A stretch of 9,113 nucleotides of DNA from an uncultured Acetobacteraceae bacterium (GTDB lineage Bacteria; Pseudomonadota; Alphaproteobacteria; Acetobacterales; Acetobacteraceae): NCBI GenBank assembly GCA_937930165.1, contig CALGVL010000326.1:1-9113 (forward strand), in the 5' to 3' direction. This document shows positions 1 through 6,789 of the stretch, piece after piece. The notes under the pieces were generated by a model. That model saw nothing but the letters and a program-made list of their open reading frames with translations, had not been told where the DNA came from and did not search any database. Every line of letters begins with the position of its first letter. Within the stretch, counting starts at the first letter, position 1. The position numbers and the translations under genes were made by a program.

Positions 1-254
1 TGGTGCACCGGCTGGAGCCCCGCGGCCTGATCGAGCGTCGCGCCGACCCCGCCGACCGCCGCTGCTGGCGCTTGCACCTGACCCCCGCCGCCGACCCGGT
101 GCTGGCCGAGATCGAGGAGGCTCGCCGCCTCTTCGATGCGGAGGCCACGCGCAACCTGCCGGAGGCCCAGCGCGCTGCCACCCTCTCCGCCCTGCTCAAG
201 ATGAAGTCCAATCTGCTGGCCGCCGGCTGCACCCTGGCCGGCGAGGCTGCCTGA
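1..254 (+). CDS. MarR-family transcriptional regulator, C-terminal part (5' truncated by window edge)
   Basis: The frame is open from the window edge to TGA at 252-254, and the true start lies upstream. The visible 83 residues begin in the wing of a winged-helix DNA-binding domain. The run LEPRGLIERRADPADRRCWR is the typical MarR recognition-helix end plus beta-wing, with the conserved D-x-R-R. LTPAADPVLAEIEEARRLFD follows as the start of the C-terminal dimerisation helices. MarR proteins are ligand-responsive dimeric repressors that often control a neighbouring efflux operon. The downstream membrane fusion gene starts only 14 nt after this stop, so the three genes are probably one transcript, arranged like emrR-emrA-emrB. 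The operator and promoter would lie upstream and cannot be seen. The family is clear; regulation of the downstream genes and the ligand are inferred. Confidence 0.88.
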   Translation, partial: VHRLEPRGLIERRADPADRRCWRLHLTPAADPVLAEIEEARRLFDAEATRNLPEAQRAATLSALLKMKSNLLAAGCTLAGEAA

Positions 255-268
255 GAAGGCCCTGCCCG

Positions 269-1369
269 ATGCCCGAAGGTTCCGTTCGCGTCTTCAAGCC
301 GACAGAGGAGGAAGCCTCCACCCGCGAAGCGCCGCAGCGCCGACGCCGCCGCTGGCTGCGTCCGCTGCTGATGCTCGGCGGGCTGCTGGCGGTGGCGATC
401 GGCTCCGGCATCTTCTGGCTGGAGGGCGGTCGCTATTCCACCACCGACGACGCCTATGTTCAGGCGGACAAGCTGCTGGTCTCGACCGATGTTTCCGGCA
501 TCGTGCAGCGCATCGCGGTGCATGAGGGTGAGGAGGTCATGGCCGGCCAGGTGCTGTTCCAACTCGATCCCGCCCCCTTCCAGCACACCCTGGATGGCGC
601 CCAAGCGCACTTGCGCCAGACCGCGCTGAGCATTGCCGCCATGCAGGCCGACTACCAGCGCATCCAGCGCGACATTGCGGCGCAGGAGGCGGCGGTGAAG
701 CTTGCCGAGGCGACCTATGAGCGCGCGGCGCAGATCGTGGCGTCCGGCGCGGTGACGCGTGCCGCCTATGACCAGGCGCGCTTCGGCCTGCAGCAGGCGG
801 AGCAGCAGCTTGCCTCGCTGCGCGCTCAGGCGCAGGTGCAATTGGCGAAGCTGGGCGGCAGCGCCGATACGCCTGTTGATCAGCACCCGGAATACCTGCG
901 GGTGCAGGCCCAGGTCGCCGAGGCACGGCGCCAGCTTGACCACACCACTGTGCGCGCGCCCTTCGCCGGCATCGTGACCCAGGTGTCGAGCCTGCAGCCG
1001 GGGCAGTACCTCGCCGCCTCGACGCCGGCTTTCGCGCTGGTCTCCACCGACCATGTCTGGATCGAGGCGCAGCCGAAGGAGACCGACCTGACCTATGTGA
1101 AGCCGGGCGATGCGGTGACCGTGACCGTGGACACCTATCCCGGCCGCGTCTGGCACGGGACGGTGGAGAGCATCAGCCCGGCCTCCGGTGCGACCTTCAG
1201 CATTCTGCCGGCGCAGAATTCCTCCGGCAACTGGGTGAAGGTGGTGCAGCGCATCCCGGTCCGCATCCGGGTCGAGCAGCCAGGGGACGCGCCCCGGCTC
1301 CGCGCCGGCATGAGCACCGAGGTGTCCATCGACACCGGCCATATCCGGCATCTTTCGGACCTGCTCTGA
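269..1369 (+). CDS. emrA: HlyD/EmrA-family membrane fusion protein (periplasmic adaptor of a multidrug efflux pump)
   Basis: This 366-residue protein should link an inner-membrane DHA2 pump to an outer-membrane channel. An Arg-rich cytoplasmic stretch (residues 24-31) precedes one membrane anchor at about 30-51. The first lipoyl half-motif is at 56-101, with TDDAYVQAD and SGIVQRIAVHEGEEVMAGQ. A helical hairpin rich in Ala, Gln and Glu spans about 105-225. The second lipoyl half is at 226-260, with TTVRAPFAGIVTQVSSLQPG. A beta-barrel region follows, containing ILPAQNSSGNWVKVVQRIPV (312-331), which closely matches the EmrA signature. The length is normal for the family. ATG 269 lies 14 nt after the MarR stop, with a GAGAAGG-like site overlapping that stop. 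The next gene starts 10 nt downstream, which supports a joint pump. Substrates cannot be told from the sequence. Confidence 0.93.
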   Translation: MPEGSVRVFKPTEEEASTREAPQRRRRRWLRPLLMLGGLLAVAIGSGIFWLEGGRYSTTDDAYVQADKLLVSTDVSGIVQRIAVHEGEEVMAGQVLFQLDPAPFQHTLDGAQAHLRQTALSIAAMQADYQRIQRDIAAQEAAVKLAEATYERAAQIVASGAVTRAAYDQARFGLQQAEQQLASLRAQAQVQLAKLGGSADTPVDQHPEYLRVQAQVAEARRQLDHTTVRAPFAGIVTQVSSLQPGQYLAASTPAFALVSTDHVWIEAQPKETDLTYVKPGDAVTVTVDTYPGRVWHGTVESISPASGATFSILPAQNSSGNWVKVVQRIPVRIRVEQPGDAPRLRAGMSTEVSIDTGHIRHLSDLL

Positions 1370-1379
1370 GGATAACTCC

Positions 1380-2921
1380 ATGCCGGATCTCCGGCCGCAT
1401 GAGGCGGTGCCGCATCGCGGCCTGATCACCGTCTGCGCCATGGTCGCGACGCTGATGCAGGCGCTGGACGGCACCATTGCCAATGTCGCCCTGCCCTATA
1501 TGCAGGGCGGCCTGGCCGCGACGGCAGACCAGATCACCTGGGTCCTGACCTCCTACATCACCGCGGCCGCCATCATGACCGCGCCGGTGGGCTTCCTCGC
1601 GGCGCGCTTCGGGCGGAAGGCGGTGTTCCTGGTTTCGGTCGGCGGCTTCACCCTCACCTCCGTGCTCTGCGGCGCGGCGCAGTCGCTGCCACAGATGGTG
1701 ATCTTCCGCCTGCTGCAGGGCGCCTTTGGCGCGGCGCTGGTGCCGCTGAGCCAATCCACCATGCTCGACATCTATCCGGTCGAGCAGCGCGGCCAGGCCA
1801 TGGCGATCTGGGGCATGGGGGTGATGGTGGGGCCGATCCTGGGCCCCACCCTCGGCGGCTGGCTGACCGAGAGCTGGAATTGGCGCTGGGTCTTCTATGT
1901 GAACCTGCCCTTCGGCCTCCTTGCCTTCCTGGGACTGCTGGTCTTCATGCGGAAGGATGTCGTCGCCGCGAGCCGCCGGTTCGACTGGCTGGGCTTCGGC
2001 GTGCTGTCGCTCGGTCTCGGCGCCTTGCAGATCCTGCTGGACCGCGGCGAGCTGAAGGCCTGGTTCGGGTCCCCCGAGATCATTGTCGAAGCGGTGCTGG
2101 CCGGGCTCGGCATCTACCTGTTCCTGGTGCATATGGCGACAGCGGAGCGGCCCTTCATTCCGCCACGCATCTTCCGCGACCGGAATTTCGTCAGCGGACT
2201 CGGCATCATGTTCGCAGTGGGGGCGATCCTGCTGGCCTCCTCTGCCCTGATGGCGCCCTACCTACAGACCCTGGCGGACTATCCGGTCTTCACCGCCGGC
2301 CTGGCGATGGCGCCGCGCGGCATCGGCACCATGGTCGCCATGATGGTCGTCGGCCGGCTGGCCAGCCGTTTCGACCCGCGCCATGTGATGCTGTTCGGCA
2401 TCCTGCTGCTGGCCTGGAGCCTTTACGACATGACCGGCTGGACGCCGGATGTCTCCATGTGGACGCTGGTAGCGGTGACGGTGGTACAGGGCTTCGCTCT
2501 GGGCTTCGTCTTCATCCCGCTGAACCTGGTGGCCTTCGCCACACTGGACCCGAATCTGCGCACGGACGGCACGAGTTTACTAAGCCTGGTGCGGAACCTG
2601 GGTGCCGCCATCGGCATCTCCACCACCGCGGCGCTGCTGGTGCGCAACACGCAGGTGGTGCATTCGGAACTGGCGCAGCATGTCACGCCGCTGAACCGGC
2701 TGTTCGAAATGCCGGCGATCGAGCGCTTCTGGGATCCGGGCACGGCCCAGGGCGCGGCGCTGCTGAATGCGGAGATCACGCGGCAGGCCAGCATCATCGC
2801 CTATGTGGACGACTTCAAGCTGCTGATGCTGATGGCGCTGGCGATGCTGCTGCTGTTGCCGCTGATGCGCCGCCCACCGCGCGCGGCCGCTACCGAGGCG
2901 TCGCACGCAGCGATGGACTGA
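1380..2921 (+). CDS. emrB: DHA2-family (EmrB/QacA-type) MFS drug efflux transporter
   Basis: This 513-residue, strongly hydrophobic protein has the size and hydrophobic pattern of a 14-helix DHA2 proton-driven exporter in the inner membrane. Recognisable MFS motifs are ALDGTIANVALP in helix 1 (residues 28-39), GFLAARFGRK as motif A in the 2-3 loop (71-80), and the Gly/Pro-rich antiporter motif C around VGPILGPTLGGWL (150-162). NWRWVFYVNLPFG follows at about 167-179. The last helix lies near 480-495 and is followed by a short basic, Ala-rich tail. ATG 1380 is preceded by GAGGA, which overlaps the TGA of the fusion-protein gene, so translation is probably coupled. A run of codons unusual for this gene (AGT TTA CTA, 2574-2582) encodes S399-L401. 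The partner adaptor is the gene just upstream; substrate range is unknown. Confidence 0.94.
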   Translation: MPDLRPHEAVPHRGLITVCAMVATLMQALDGTIANVALPYMQGGLAATADQITWVLTSYITAAAIMTAPVGFLAARFGRKAVFLVSVGGFTLTSVLCGAAQSLPQMVIFRLLQGAFGAALVPLSQSTMLDIYPVEQRGQAMAIWGMGVMVGPILGPTLGGWLTESWNWRWVFYVNLPFGLLAFLGLLVFMRKDVVAASRRFDWLGFGVLSLGLGALQILLDRGELKAWFGSPEIIVEAVLAGLGIYLFLVHMATAERPFIPPRIFRDRNFVSGLGIMFAVGAILLASSALMAPYLQTLADYPVFTAGLAMAPRGIGTMVAMMVVGRLASRFDPRHVMLFGILLLAWSLYDMTGWTPDVSMWTLVAVTVVQGFALGFVFIPLNLVAFATLDPNLRTDGTSLLSLVRNLGAAIGISTTAALLVRNTQVVHSELAQHVTPLNRLFEMPAIERFWDPGTAQGAALLNAEITRQASIIAYVDDFKLLMLMALAMLLLLPLMRRPPRAAATEASHAAMD

Positions 2922-2932
2922 AGCCGGCCGGT

Positions 2933-2963
2933 CCCCCTGCCCCTCTCGGGAGGAGGCAGGGGG
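2933..2963. terminator. Hairpin between convergent operons (candidate bidirectional terminator)
   Basis: A 9-bp perfect stem pairs CCCCCTGCC (2933-2941) with GGCAGGGGG (2955-2963). It is extended inward by CCTC (2942-2945) pairing with GAGG (2950-2953) across a TCGG loop, with A2954 bulged. It lies between the EmrB stop (2921) and the stop of the convergent nitronate monooxygenase gene (2976). No T-run follows on either strand, so classical intrinsic termination is uncertain. It may instead act as a 3'-end stabiliser or work together with Rho. Confidence 0.6.
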
Positions 2964-2975
2964 CGGCGGGCGGCG

Positions 2976-3983
2976 CTATTCCGCCGCTTCCAGCACCTTT
3001 TCCCAGGCCGGATTCAGCAGGGCGCAGCCGGCGCCGAGCCGCGCGCGCGCCGCATGGTATTCCTGCCGGTAGCGTGCGATCAGGGTGGATGCGGGCAGGA
3101 CCTCCTTCACCACGCCGATGCCATGACCGGAGCCCCAGATGTCCTTCCAGCGCCGCTTGCTGCGATCCGTGCCGAAGCTCATCTGCGAGGGATCGGAGGT
3201 GGGCAGGTTGTCCGGATCCAGCCCCGCCCGGCGCAGCGAGGGCTTCAGGTAGTTGCCGTGCACGCCGCTGATGAGGTTGGTGTAGACGATGTCTTCGGCC
3301 CCATGATCGATGATCATCTGCTTATGCTCATCGGTCGCCCGCGCCTCCGGCGTGGCGATGAAGGCGCTGCCGATATAGGCAAGATCCGCCCCCAGCGCCT
3401 CGACCGCGAGGATGGAGCGGCCATTGGCGATGGCGCCGGAGAGCACGACCGGCCCATCGAACCACTCGCGCGTCTCCTGCACCAGGGCGAAGGGCGAGAG
3501 GGAGCCGGCATGGCCGCCGGCGCCGGCCGCGACCAGGATCAGCCCGTCAGCGCCCTTCTCGATCGCCTTATGGGCGAATTTCTGGTTGATGACGTCGTGC
3601 AGCACATGGCCGCCGTAGCTGTGAACCGCGTCGTTCACCTCCGGCCGCGCGCCAAGCGAGCTGATGATGATCGGCACCTTGTGCTTCACGCAGACCGCCA
3701 GGTCGTGCTCCAGCCGGTCGTTCGACTTGTGGACGATCAGATTGATGGCGAAGGGCGCCGAGGGCCGGTCCGGGTGCTGGGCATCGTGCTTCGCCAGGCG
3801 TTCCTTGATCTCGATGACCCATTCCTCGAACTGCTCCGCCGGGCGGGCATTCAGCGAGGGCATGGAGCCGATGATGCCGCTGGTGCATTGCGCCACGACC
3901 AGGTCGGGCACCGAGATGATGAAGAGCGGCGAGCCGATCGCCGGCAGCGACAGCCGGCCCTTCAATGTATCGAGCAGGGACAT
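2976..3983 (-). CDS. Nitronate monooxygenase family flavoprotein (2-nitropropane dioxygenase-like)
   Basis: This 335-residue TIM-barrel, FMN-dependent enzyme belongs to the family that oxidises alkyl nitronates to carbonyl compounds and nitrite. The N-terminal SLPAIGSPLFIISVPDLVVA (residues 12-31) and GIIGSMPSLNARP (36-48) are typical. PFAINLIVHKSNDRLEHDL (77-95) follows. The hallmark AAGAGGHAG is at 152-160, with H158 as the probable catalytic base. FMN phosphate-binding segments are SGAIANG (182-188) and YIGSAFIAT (203-211). The C-terminal region WKDIWGSGHGIGVVKEV fits members encoded beside acyl-CoA genes. ATG 3983 is 11 nt after the stop of the crotonase gene on the same strand, so the two are probably co-transcribed. 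The fold also includes enoyl-ACP reductase II (FabK) and uncharacterised enoyl-CoA-related enzymes, so the substrate is open. No signal peptide is seen. Confidence 0.9.
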   Translation of the reverse strand: MSLLDTLKGRLSLPAIGSPLFIISVPDLVVAQCTSGIIGSMPSLNARPAEQFEEWVIEIKERLAKHDAQHPDRPSAPFAINLIVHKSNDRLEHDLAVCVKHKVPIIISSLGARPEVNDAVHSYGGHVLHDVINQKFAHKAIEKGADGLILVAAGAGGHAGSLSPFALVQETREWFDGPVVLSGAIANGRSILAVEALGADLAYIGSAFIATPEARATDEHKQMIIDHGAEDIVYTNLISGVHGNYLKPSLRRAGLDPDNLPTSDPSQMSFGTDRSKRRWKDIWGSGHGIGVVKEVLPASTLIARYRQEYHAARARLGAGCALLNPAWEKVLEAAE

Positions 3984-3994
3984 TCCTTCGGTCC

Positions 3995-4744
3995 TCAGGT
4001 CTTGGGCTTCAGCACGCCGGCCATGATGGCCTGGGTCTCGGGTGAGGCAAGCTGGCGGGCAAAGAGTTCGCGCTCCTCCTCCATGCGCTGGAGCAGCATC
4101 GGCATGTCCTGGCGAAGCAGCGACTTGGTCAGGCGCAGCGCCTGGGCCGGCTTCCGCGCCAGGGCAAGCGCGGCGGCGCTGGCCTGCGGCAGCAATTCGG
4201 GCAGCGGCACCACCCGGTTCACCAGGCCGAATTCCCGTGCCGTCGCGGCATCAAAGTACTCGCCCAGCATCAGCAATTCCGCCGCGCGCTGCTGGCCGAC
4301 CAGCCGCGGCAGCAGCAGGGAGGAGCCGAGTTCCGGCACCACGCCGAGATCCACGAAGGGCAGGCGGAATCGGGCCTCCGGCGCCGCATAGATGATGTCG
4401 GCATGCAGCAGCATGGTGCAGCCGATGCCGATGGCGAGGCCGGGCACCGCGGCGACCACAGGCTTCGGGAATTCCGCCAGGCCGAAATAGAAGCGCCGGC
4501 TGGGCGGCGGACCATCGCTTTCGGCAGGGCGGTTGCGGAAGTCATTGATGTCGTTGCCGGCGCAGAAGACGTCGCCGGCGCCGGTCAGCAGCAGGCAGCG
4601 CACCGCCTCATCCGCTGTCGCCATTTCGATGGCATCGGCGAGGCCGGCATACATGGCGCGGGTCAGGCTGTTCTTCTTCTCTGGCCGGTCGATGGTCACG
4701 GTGCATACGCCCTCCGTGACCGCGACCCGGATATGTTCGGACAT
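3995..4744 (-). CDS. Enoyl-CoA hydratase/isomerase (crotonase) family protein, probably isomerase-like
   Basis: This 249-residue protein has the usual single-domain crotonase length. ITIDRPEKKNSL-type sequence at 17-26 (TIDRPEKKNS) opens the fold. FCAGNDINDF (60-69) and PGLAIGIGCT (101-110) form the CoA-binding and oxyanion-hole region. Both hydratase glutamates of rat mitochondrial hydratase (Glu144 and Glu164) appear replaced, by T110 and F130. A glutamate is present in GVVPELGSS (E138), where delta3-delta2-enoyl-CoA isomerases such as Eci1/Eci2 carry their catalytic Glu. ATG 4744 was chosen because AGGAGG sits 5 nt upstream. A longer GTG reading to 4861 adds 39 residues with no family similarity and crosses the divergent promoter region. 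It is the first gene of a two-gene operon with the flavoprotein. The exact reaction is inferred from alignment by eye. Confidence 0.9.
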   Translation of the reverse strand: MSEHIRVAVTEGVCTVTIDRPEKKNSLTRAMYAGLADAIEMATADEAVRCLLLTGAGDVFCAGNDINDFRNRPAESDGPPPSRRFYFGLAEFPKPVVAAVPGLAIGIGCTMLLHADIIYAAPEARFRLPFVDLGVVPELGSSLLLPRLVGQQRAAELLMLGEYFDAATAREFGLVNRVVPLPELLPQASAAALALARKPAQALRLTKSLLRQDMPMLLQRMEEERELFARQLASPETQAIMAGVLKPKT

Positions 4745-4749
4745 CCCAT

Positions 4750-4755
4750 CCTCCT
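4750..4755 (-). promoter_or_regulatory. Ribosome binding site of the crotonase gene
   Basis: The minus strand reads AGGAGG followed by ATGGG and then the ATG at 4744. A near-perfect Shine-Dalgarno at 5 nt spacing fixes this start over the upstream GTG at 4861. Another ATG lies just 5 nt upstream (4749), out of frame. Confidence 0.8.
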
Positions 4756-4765
4756 GGTCGTCACC

Positions 4766-4794
4766 ATAGCAGGGCGGGGCCCGGCTGGCGTCAA
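4766..4794 (-). promoter_or_regulatory. Candidate sigma-70-type promoter for the crotonase-flavoprotein operon
   Basis: The minus strand carries TTGACG (forward 4789-4794), a 17-nt spacer and TGCTAT (forward 4766-4771). The -35 matches the consensus at five of six positions, the -10 at only three. The implied transcript would start near 4759, leaving a leader of about 15 nt that contains the strong ribosome binding site. The position is sensible but the -10 is weak. Confidence 0.35.
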
Positions 4795-4835
4795 GCTGTG
4801 GCTTCCCCCTTCTTCGCGGGCATGCCAGCCTTGAC
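4783..4835. repeat. Two overlapping inverted-repeat pairs in the divergent intergenic gap
   Basis: GGCTGGC (4783-4789) is the exact reverse complement of GCCAGCC (4824-4830). GTCAAG (4790-4795) is the exact reverse complement of CTTGAC (4830-4835). The arms occur in parallel rather than nested order, so only one pair can form a hairpin at a time. The left arms overlap the candidate -35 of the minus-strand promoter. They could be regulator half-sites or a coincidence in a GC-rich gap. Confidence 0.4.
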
Positions 4836-4843
4836 GGCACAAC

Positions 4844-4849
4844 AGGAGG
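4844..4849 (+). promoter_or_regulatory. Ribosome binding site of the first Bug gene
   Basis: AGGAGG is followed by a 5-nt spacer (GACGC) and ATG 4855. This selects the start that places a clean signal peptide at the N-terminus, rather than the GTG at 4798, which would add 19 residues ahead of it. Confidence 0.8.
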
Positions 4850-4854
4850 GACGC

Positions 4855-5829
4855 ATGGCAAGAAATGGCATCGGGCGCCGGCCCCTGCTCGGCCTGGGGG
4901 CTGGACTCGGGTTGGCTGCGCCTGCCCTGGCGCAGCAGGCGCCGGCCGGGCGGCCGGTCACGCTTGTAGTCCCCTTCCCACCCGGCGGCTCGACCGATGT
5001 GATGGCGCGGCTGCTGGCGGAGCGCATGGCGCCGGCGCTCGGCCAACCGGTGCTGGTGGAGAACCGGCCGGGTGCGGCAACCGCCATCGGCGCGGAGGCG
5101 GTCGCCCGTGCGGCGCCGGATGGTTACACCATATTGGTGAATTCCGGCACCACACTGACGATCAATCCGCTGGTCCTGCGCAACCTGCCCTACAAGGTGG
5201 AGGATTTCGCGCCGGTCTCGCTGCTCTCCATCCTGCCCTTTGCCTTCCTGGTGCAGAACCGGCTGCCGGCAACCATCCCGGAATTCGTGGCACTGGCGAA
5301 ATCGAAGCCGGGGCAGCTCAATTACGGCAGCAACGGGCCGAGCAGCTTCAACAACATCGCCGCCGTGCTGGTCTCCGAGGCGCTGGGCATCCGCATGCAG
5401 GATGTGACCTATCGCGGCGATGCGGCGCAGTTGAACGATTTCGTGGCCGGCACGCTCGACCTCCTGGTGGTGGGCGGCAGCAGCGCCATCCAGCCGCACC
5501 GCAACGGCCAGGGCCGCATCATCGGCTGGACCGGGGACCGACGCATGCCCTTCCTGCCGGAGATCCCGACCTTCGCCGAATTCGCCCCCGGCACCGTGGC
5601 GCAGACCTATTTCGGCCTGGCGGCGCCGGCCCGCACGCCACGCCCGGCAGTGGAGCGGCTGAGCAAGGCGGCCGCCCATGCCCTGCAGGACCCGACGCTG
5701 CGCGACCGCCTGCTGGCGGAGGGTCAGTTCGCCATCGGCTCCTCGCCAGAGGAGTATGAGGCCTTCCTGCGGCAGGAAGCCGATCGCTGGCGCCCGGTCC
5801 TGCAACGGATGAACCTGCAACTGGACTGA
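4855..5829 (+). CDS. Tripartite tricarboxylate transporter family (Bug/TctC) periplasmic substrate-binding protein
   Basis: This 324-residue exported binding protein has the usual Bug length. The N-terminus MARNGIGRRP has a Tat-like RR, then a hydrophobic core LLGLGAGLGLAAP and a likely cleavage site ALA-QQ near residue 26. Family motifs follow: VTLVVPFPPGGSTDVMARLL (35-54), VLVENRPGAATAIGAEAVAR (66-85), APDGYTILV (87-95), NPLVLRNLPYKVEDFAPVSL (104-123), KPGQLNYGSNG (151-161) and VTYRGDAAQLNDFVAG (184-199). LPEIPTFAEFAPG (234-246) precedes FGLAAPARTP. Such proteins bind carboxylates or related small molecules with high affinity and deliver them to TctAB-type permeases, or act as orphan receptors. 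No TctA or TctB gene is in the window, so this looks like an orphan. It runs divergently from the crotonase operon and converges with the dioxygenase gene. The ligand is unknown. Confidence 0.93.
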   Translation: MARNGIGRRPLLGLGAGLGLAAPALAQQAPAGRPVTLVVPFPPGGSTDVMARLLAERMAPALGQPVLVENRPGAATAIGAEAVARAAPDGYTILVNSGTTLTINPLVLRNLPYKVEDFAPVSLLSILPFAFLVQNRLPATIPEFVALAKSKPGQLNYGSNGPSSFNNIAAVLVSEALGIRMQDVTYRGDAAQLNDFVAGTLDLLVVGGSSAIQPHRNGQGRIIGWTGDRRMPFLPEIPTFAEFAPGTVAQTYFGLAAPARTPRPAVERLSKAAAHALQDPTLRDRLLAEGQFAIGSSPEEYEAFLRQEADRWRPVLQRMNLQLD

Positions 5830-5865
5830 CGCGCTGCAATCGCCCTCGGCCCCGGGGCTGCCGGT

Positions 5866-6741
5866 TTAGGCGGCGGGCGGCGCCTCGCCTTTCACCTGGG
5901 TGCGGTGCATCACGCGCCGCGCCTTGGCATCGAAGGGATCGCGCCGGTGCATGGTGCAGCGGTTGTCCCACAGCACCAGATCGCCGACGCGCCAGTGGTT
6001 CACCCAGCAGATCTCCGGCCGCGTCGCATAGGACCACAGCTCGTCCAGCAGCGCTTCGGACTCGTCCAGGGGCAGGCCATCGATATAGGCCATGCGGCGG
6101 CGGCCGAGATACAGCATGGATCGCCCCGTCTCCGGATGCCGGCAGACCAGCGGATGCAGATGGCCCGGCGCCTGCCGCGGATCGTCGGTCGGCGTCACGC
6201 CGGCGCGGAGATAGCCGCCACTGTTGTAGGTGCCGTCATGCTTCACCTTGAGCCCCTGCGCACGGGCACGAAGCGCGGCGGGCAGCGACTCATAGGCGGC
6301 GTACATGCTGGCGAAATGCGTATCGCCGCCGGCGGGCGGGATCTCCAGCGCATAGAGCATGGAGGCCTTCGGTGGCTTCGGCAGGTAGGACATGTCGGTG
6401 TGCCACACCGCCTCCCCGGCGCCGAGGCTGCCGATGGGCTGGCCATCCGGCCCGATCACATTGGAGACGATGTAGAGTTCCGGCTTGCCCTCGACGAAGC
6501 GGCGCCCGTTCTCCTGGATCGGCGCCCAGTCGAGTTCCCCGAAGAGCCGGCTGAAGCCGATCAGCTCATCCGGGCTCAGGCTCTGATCCCGGAAGAGCAG
6601 GACGGAATGATCCAGCCAGGCGCGGTGAATGGCTTCGAATTGACCCGGCGCCAGCCGGCGCAGGTCAATGCCGCGGATCTCGGCGCCAAGGGCGGCGCCG
6701 GTGGGCACAATCTCGATGCCGGTGCGAAGGGCGCTGCTCAT
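5866..6741 (-). CDS. TauD/TfdA-family Fe(II)/2-oxoglutarate-dependent dioxygenase
   Basis: This 291-residue cytosolic oxygenase couples 2-oxoglutarate decarboxylation to hydroxylation of an organic substrate; TauD and TfdA act on taurine and 2,4-D. From the ATG at 6741, the iron-binding triad is WHTDMSY (H114, D116) and H265 in RCTMHRRDPFD. R276 and R280 in ARRVMHR occupy the TauD Arg266/Arg270 positions for 2-oxoglutarate and substrate. Other conserved parts are GAEIRGIDLR (19-28), HSVLLFRDQSLSPDEL (45-60), PPAGGDTHFASMYAAYESLP (135-154) and VGDLVLWDNR (252-261). The start was chosen because GGGAGAG lies 5 nt upstream and the fold begins there. A longer reading to 6855 is possible but adds low-complexity sequence and would reach the start codon of the divergent gene. 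Adjacent binding-protein genes suggest an imported substrate, possibly a sulfonate or carboxylate, but its identity is not shown. Confidence 0.93.
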   Translation of the reverse strand: MSSALRTGIEIVPTGAALGAEIRGIDLRRLAPGQFEAIHRAWLDHSVLLFRDQSLSPDELIGFSRLFGELDWAPIQENGRRFVEGKPELYIVSNVIGPDGQPIGSLGAGEAVWHTDMSYLPKPPKASMLYALEIPPAGGDTHFASMYAAYESLPAALRARAQGLKVKHDGTYNSGGYLRAGVTPTDDPRQAPGHLHPLVCRHPETGRSMLYLGRRRMAYIDGLPLDESEALLDELWSYATRPEICWVNHWRVGDLVLWDNRCTMHRRDPFDAKARRVMHRTQVKGEAPPAA

Positions 6742-6746
6742 CCCAT

Positions 6747-6753
6747 CTCTCCC
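6747..6753 (-). promoter_or_regulatory. Ribosome binding site of the dioxygenase gene
   Basis: The minus strand reads GGGAGAG, then ATGGG, then ATG 6741. This supports the internal start over the alternatives at 6819 and 6855, which lack comparable sites. As at the crotonase gene, an out-of-frame ATG sits 5 nt upstream of the real one. Confidence 0.65.
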
Positions 6754-6789
6754 GTTCGCCGCTGGGGGCGGTCCCTGTCCGGCCGCGAG

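Noticed and set aside
1197..2132. Minus-strand frame of 311 codons opposite the efflux genes
   Set aside because: His, Gln and Arg-rich composition typical of the antisense of a GC-rich gene; no family resemblance.
1880..3271. Long plus-strand open frame (463 codons) over the transporter gene and beyond
   Set aside because: It overlaps the DHA2 gene in another frame, is rich in Arg, Gly and Pro with no domain, and runs through the hairpin. It is a GC-rich shadow frame.
3054..4391. Long plus-strand frame opposite the flavoprotein and crotonase genes
   Set aside because: The complementary strand encodes two well-recognised families. This frame has no motif, signal peptide or ribosome binding site.
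4831..4836. TTGACG on the plus strand as a -35 for the first Bug gene
   Set aside because: A -10 at normal spacing would fall on the start codon at 4855, so it cannot serve a normally led transcript.
4745..4861. N-terminal extension of the crotonase from a GTG at 4861
   Set aside because: The added residues are Pro/Arg-rich and unrelated to the family. The ATG at 4744 has an ideal AGGAGG.
4696..5820. Minus-strand frame of 374 codons opposite the first Bug gene
   Set aside because: Antisense of a confident gene, crosses the divergent control region, and shows no domain.
5847..5860. Small GC dyad in the gap between the Bug gene and the dioxygenase gene
   Set aside because: Only a 5-bp stem including a G-U pair; expected by chance in this composition, with just GTTT after it.
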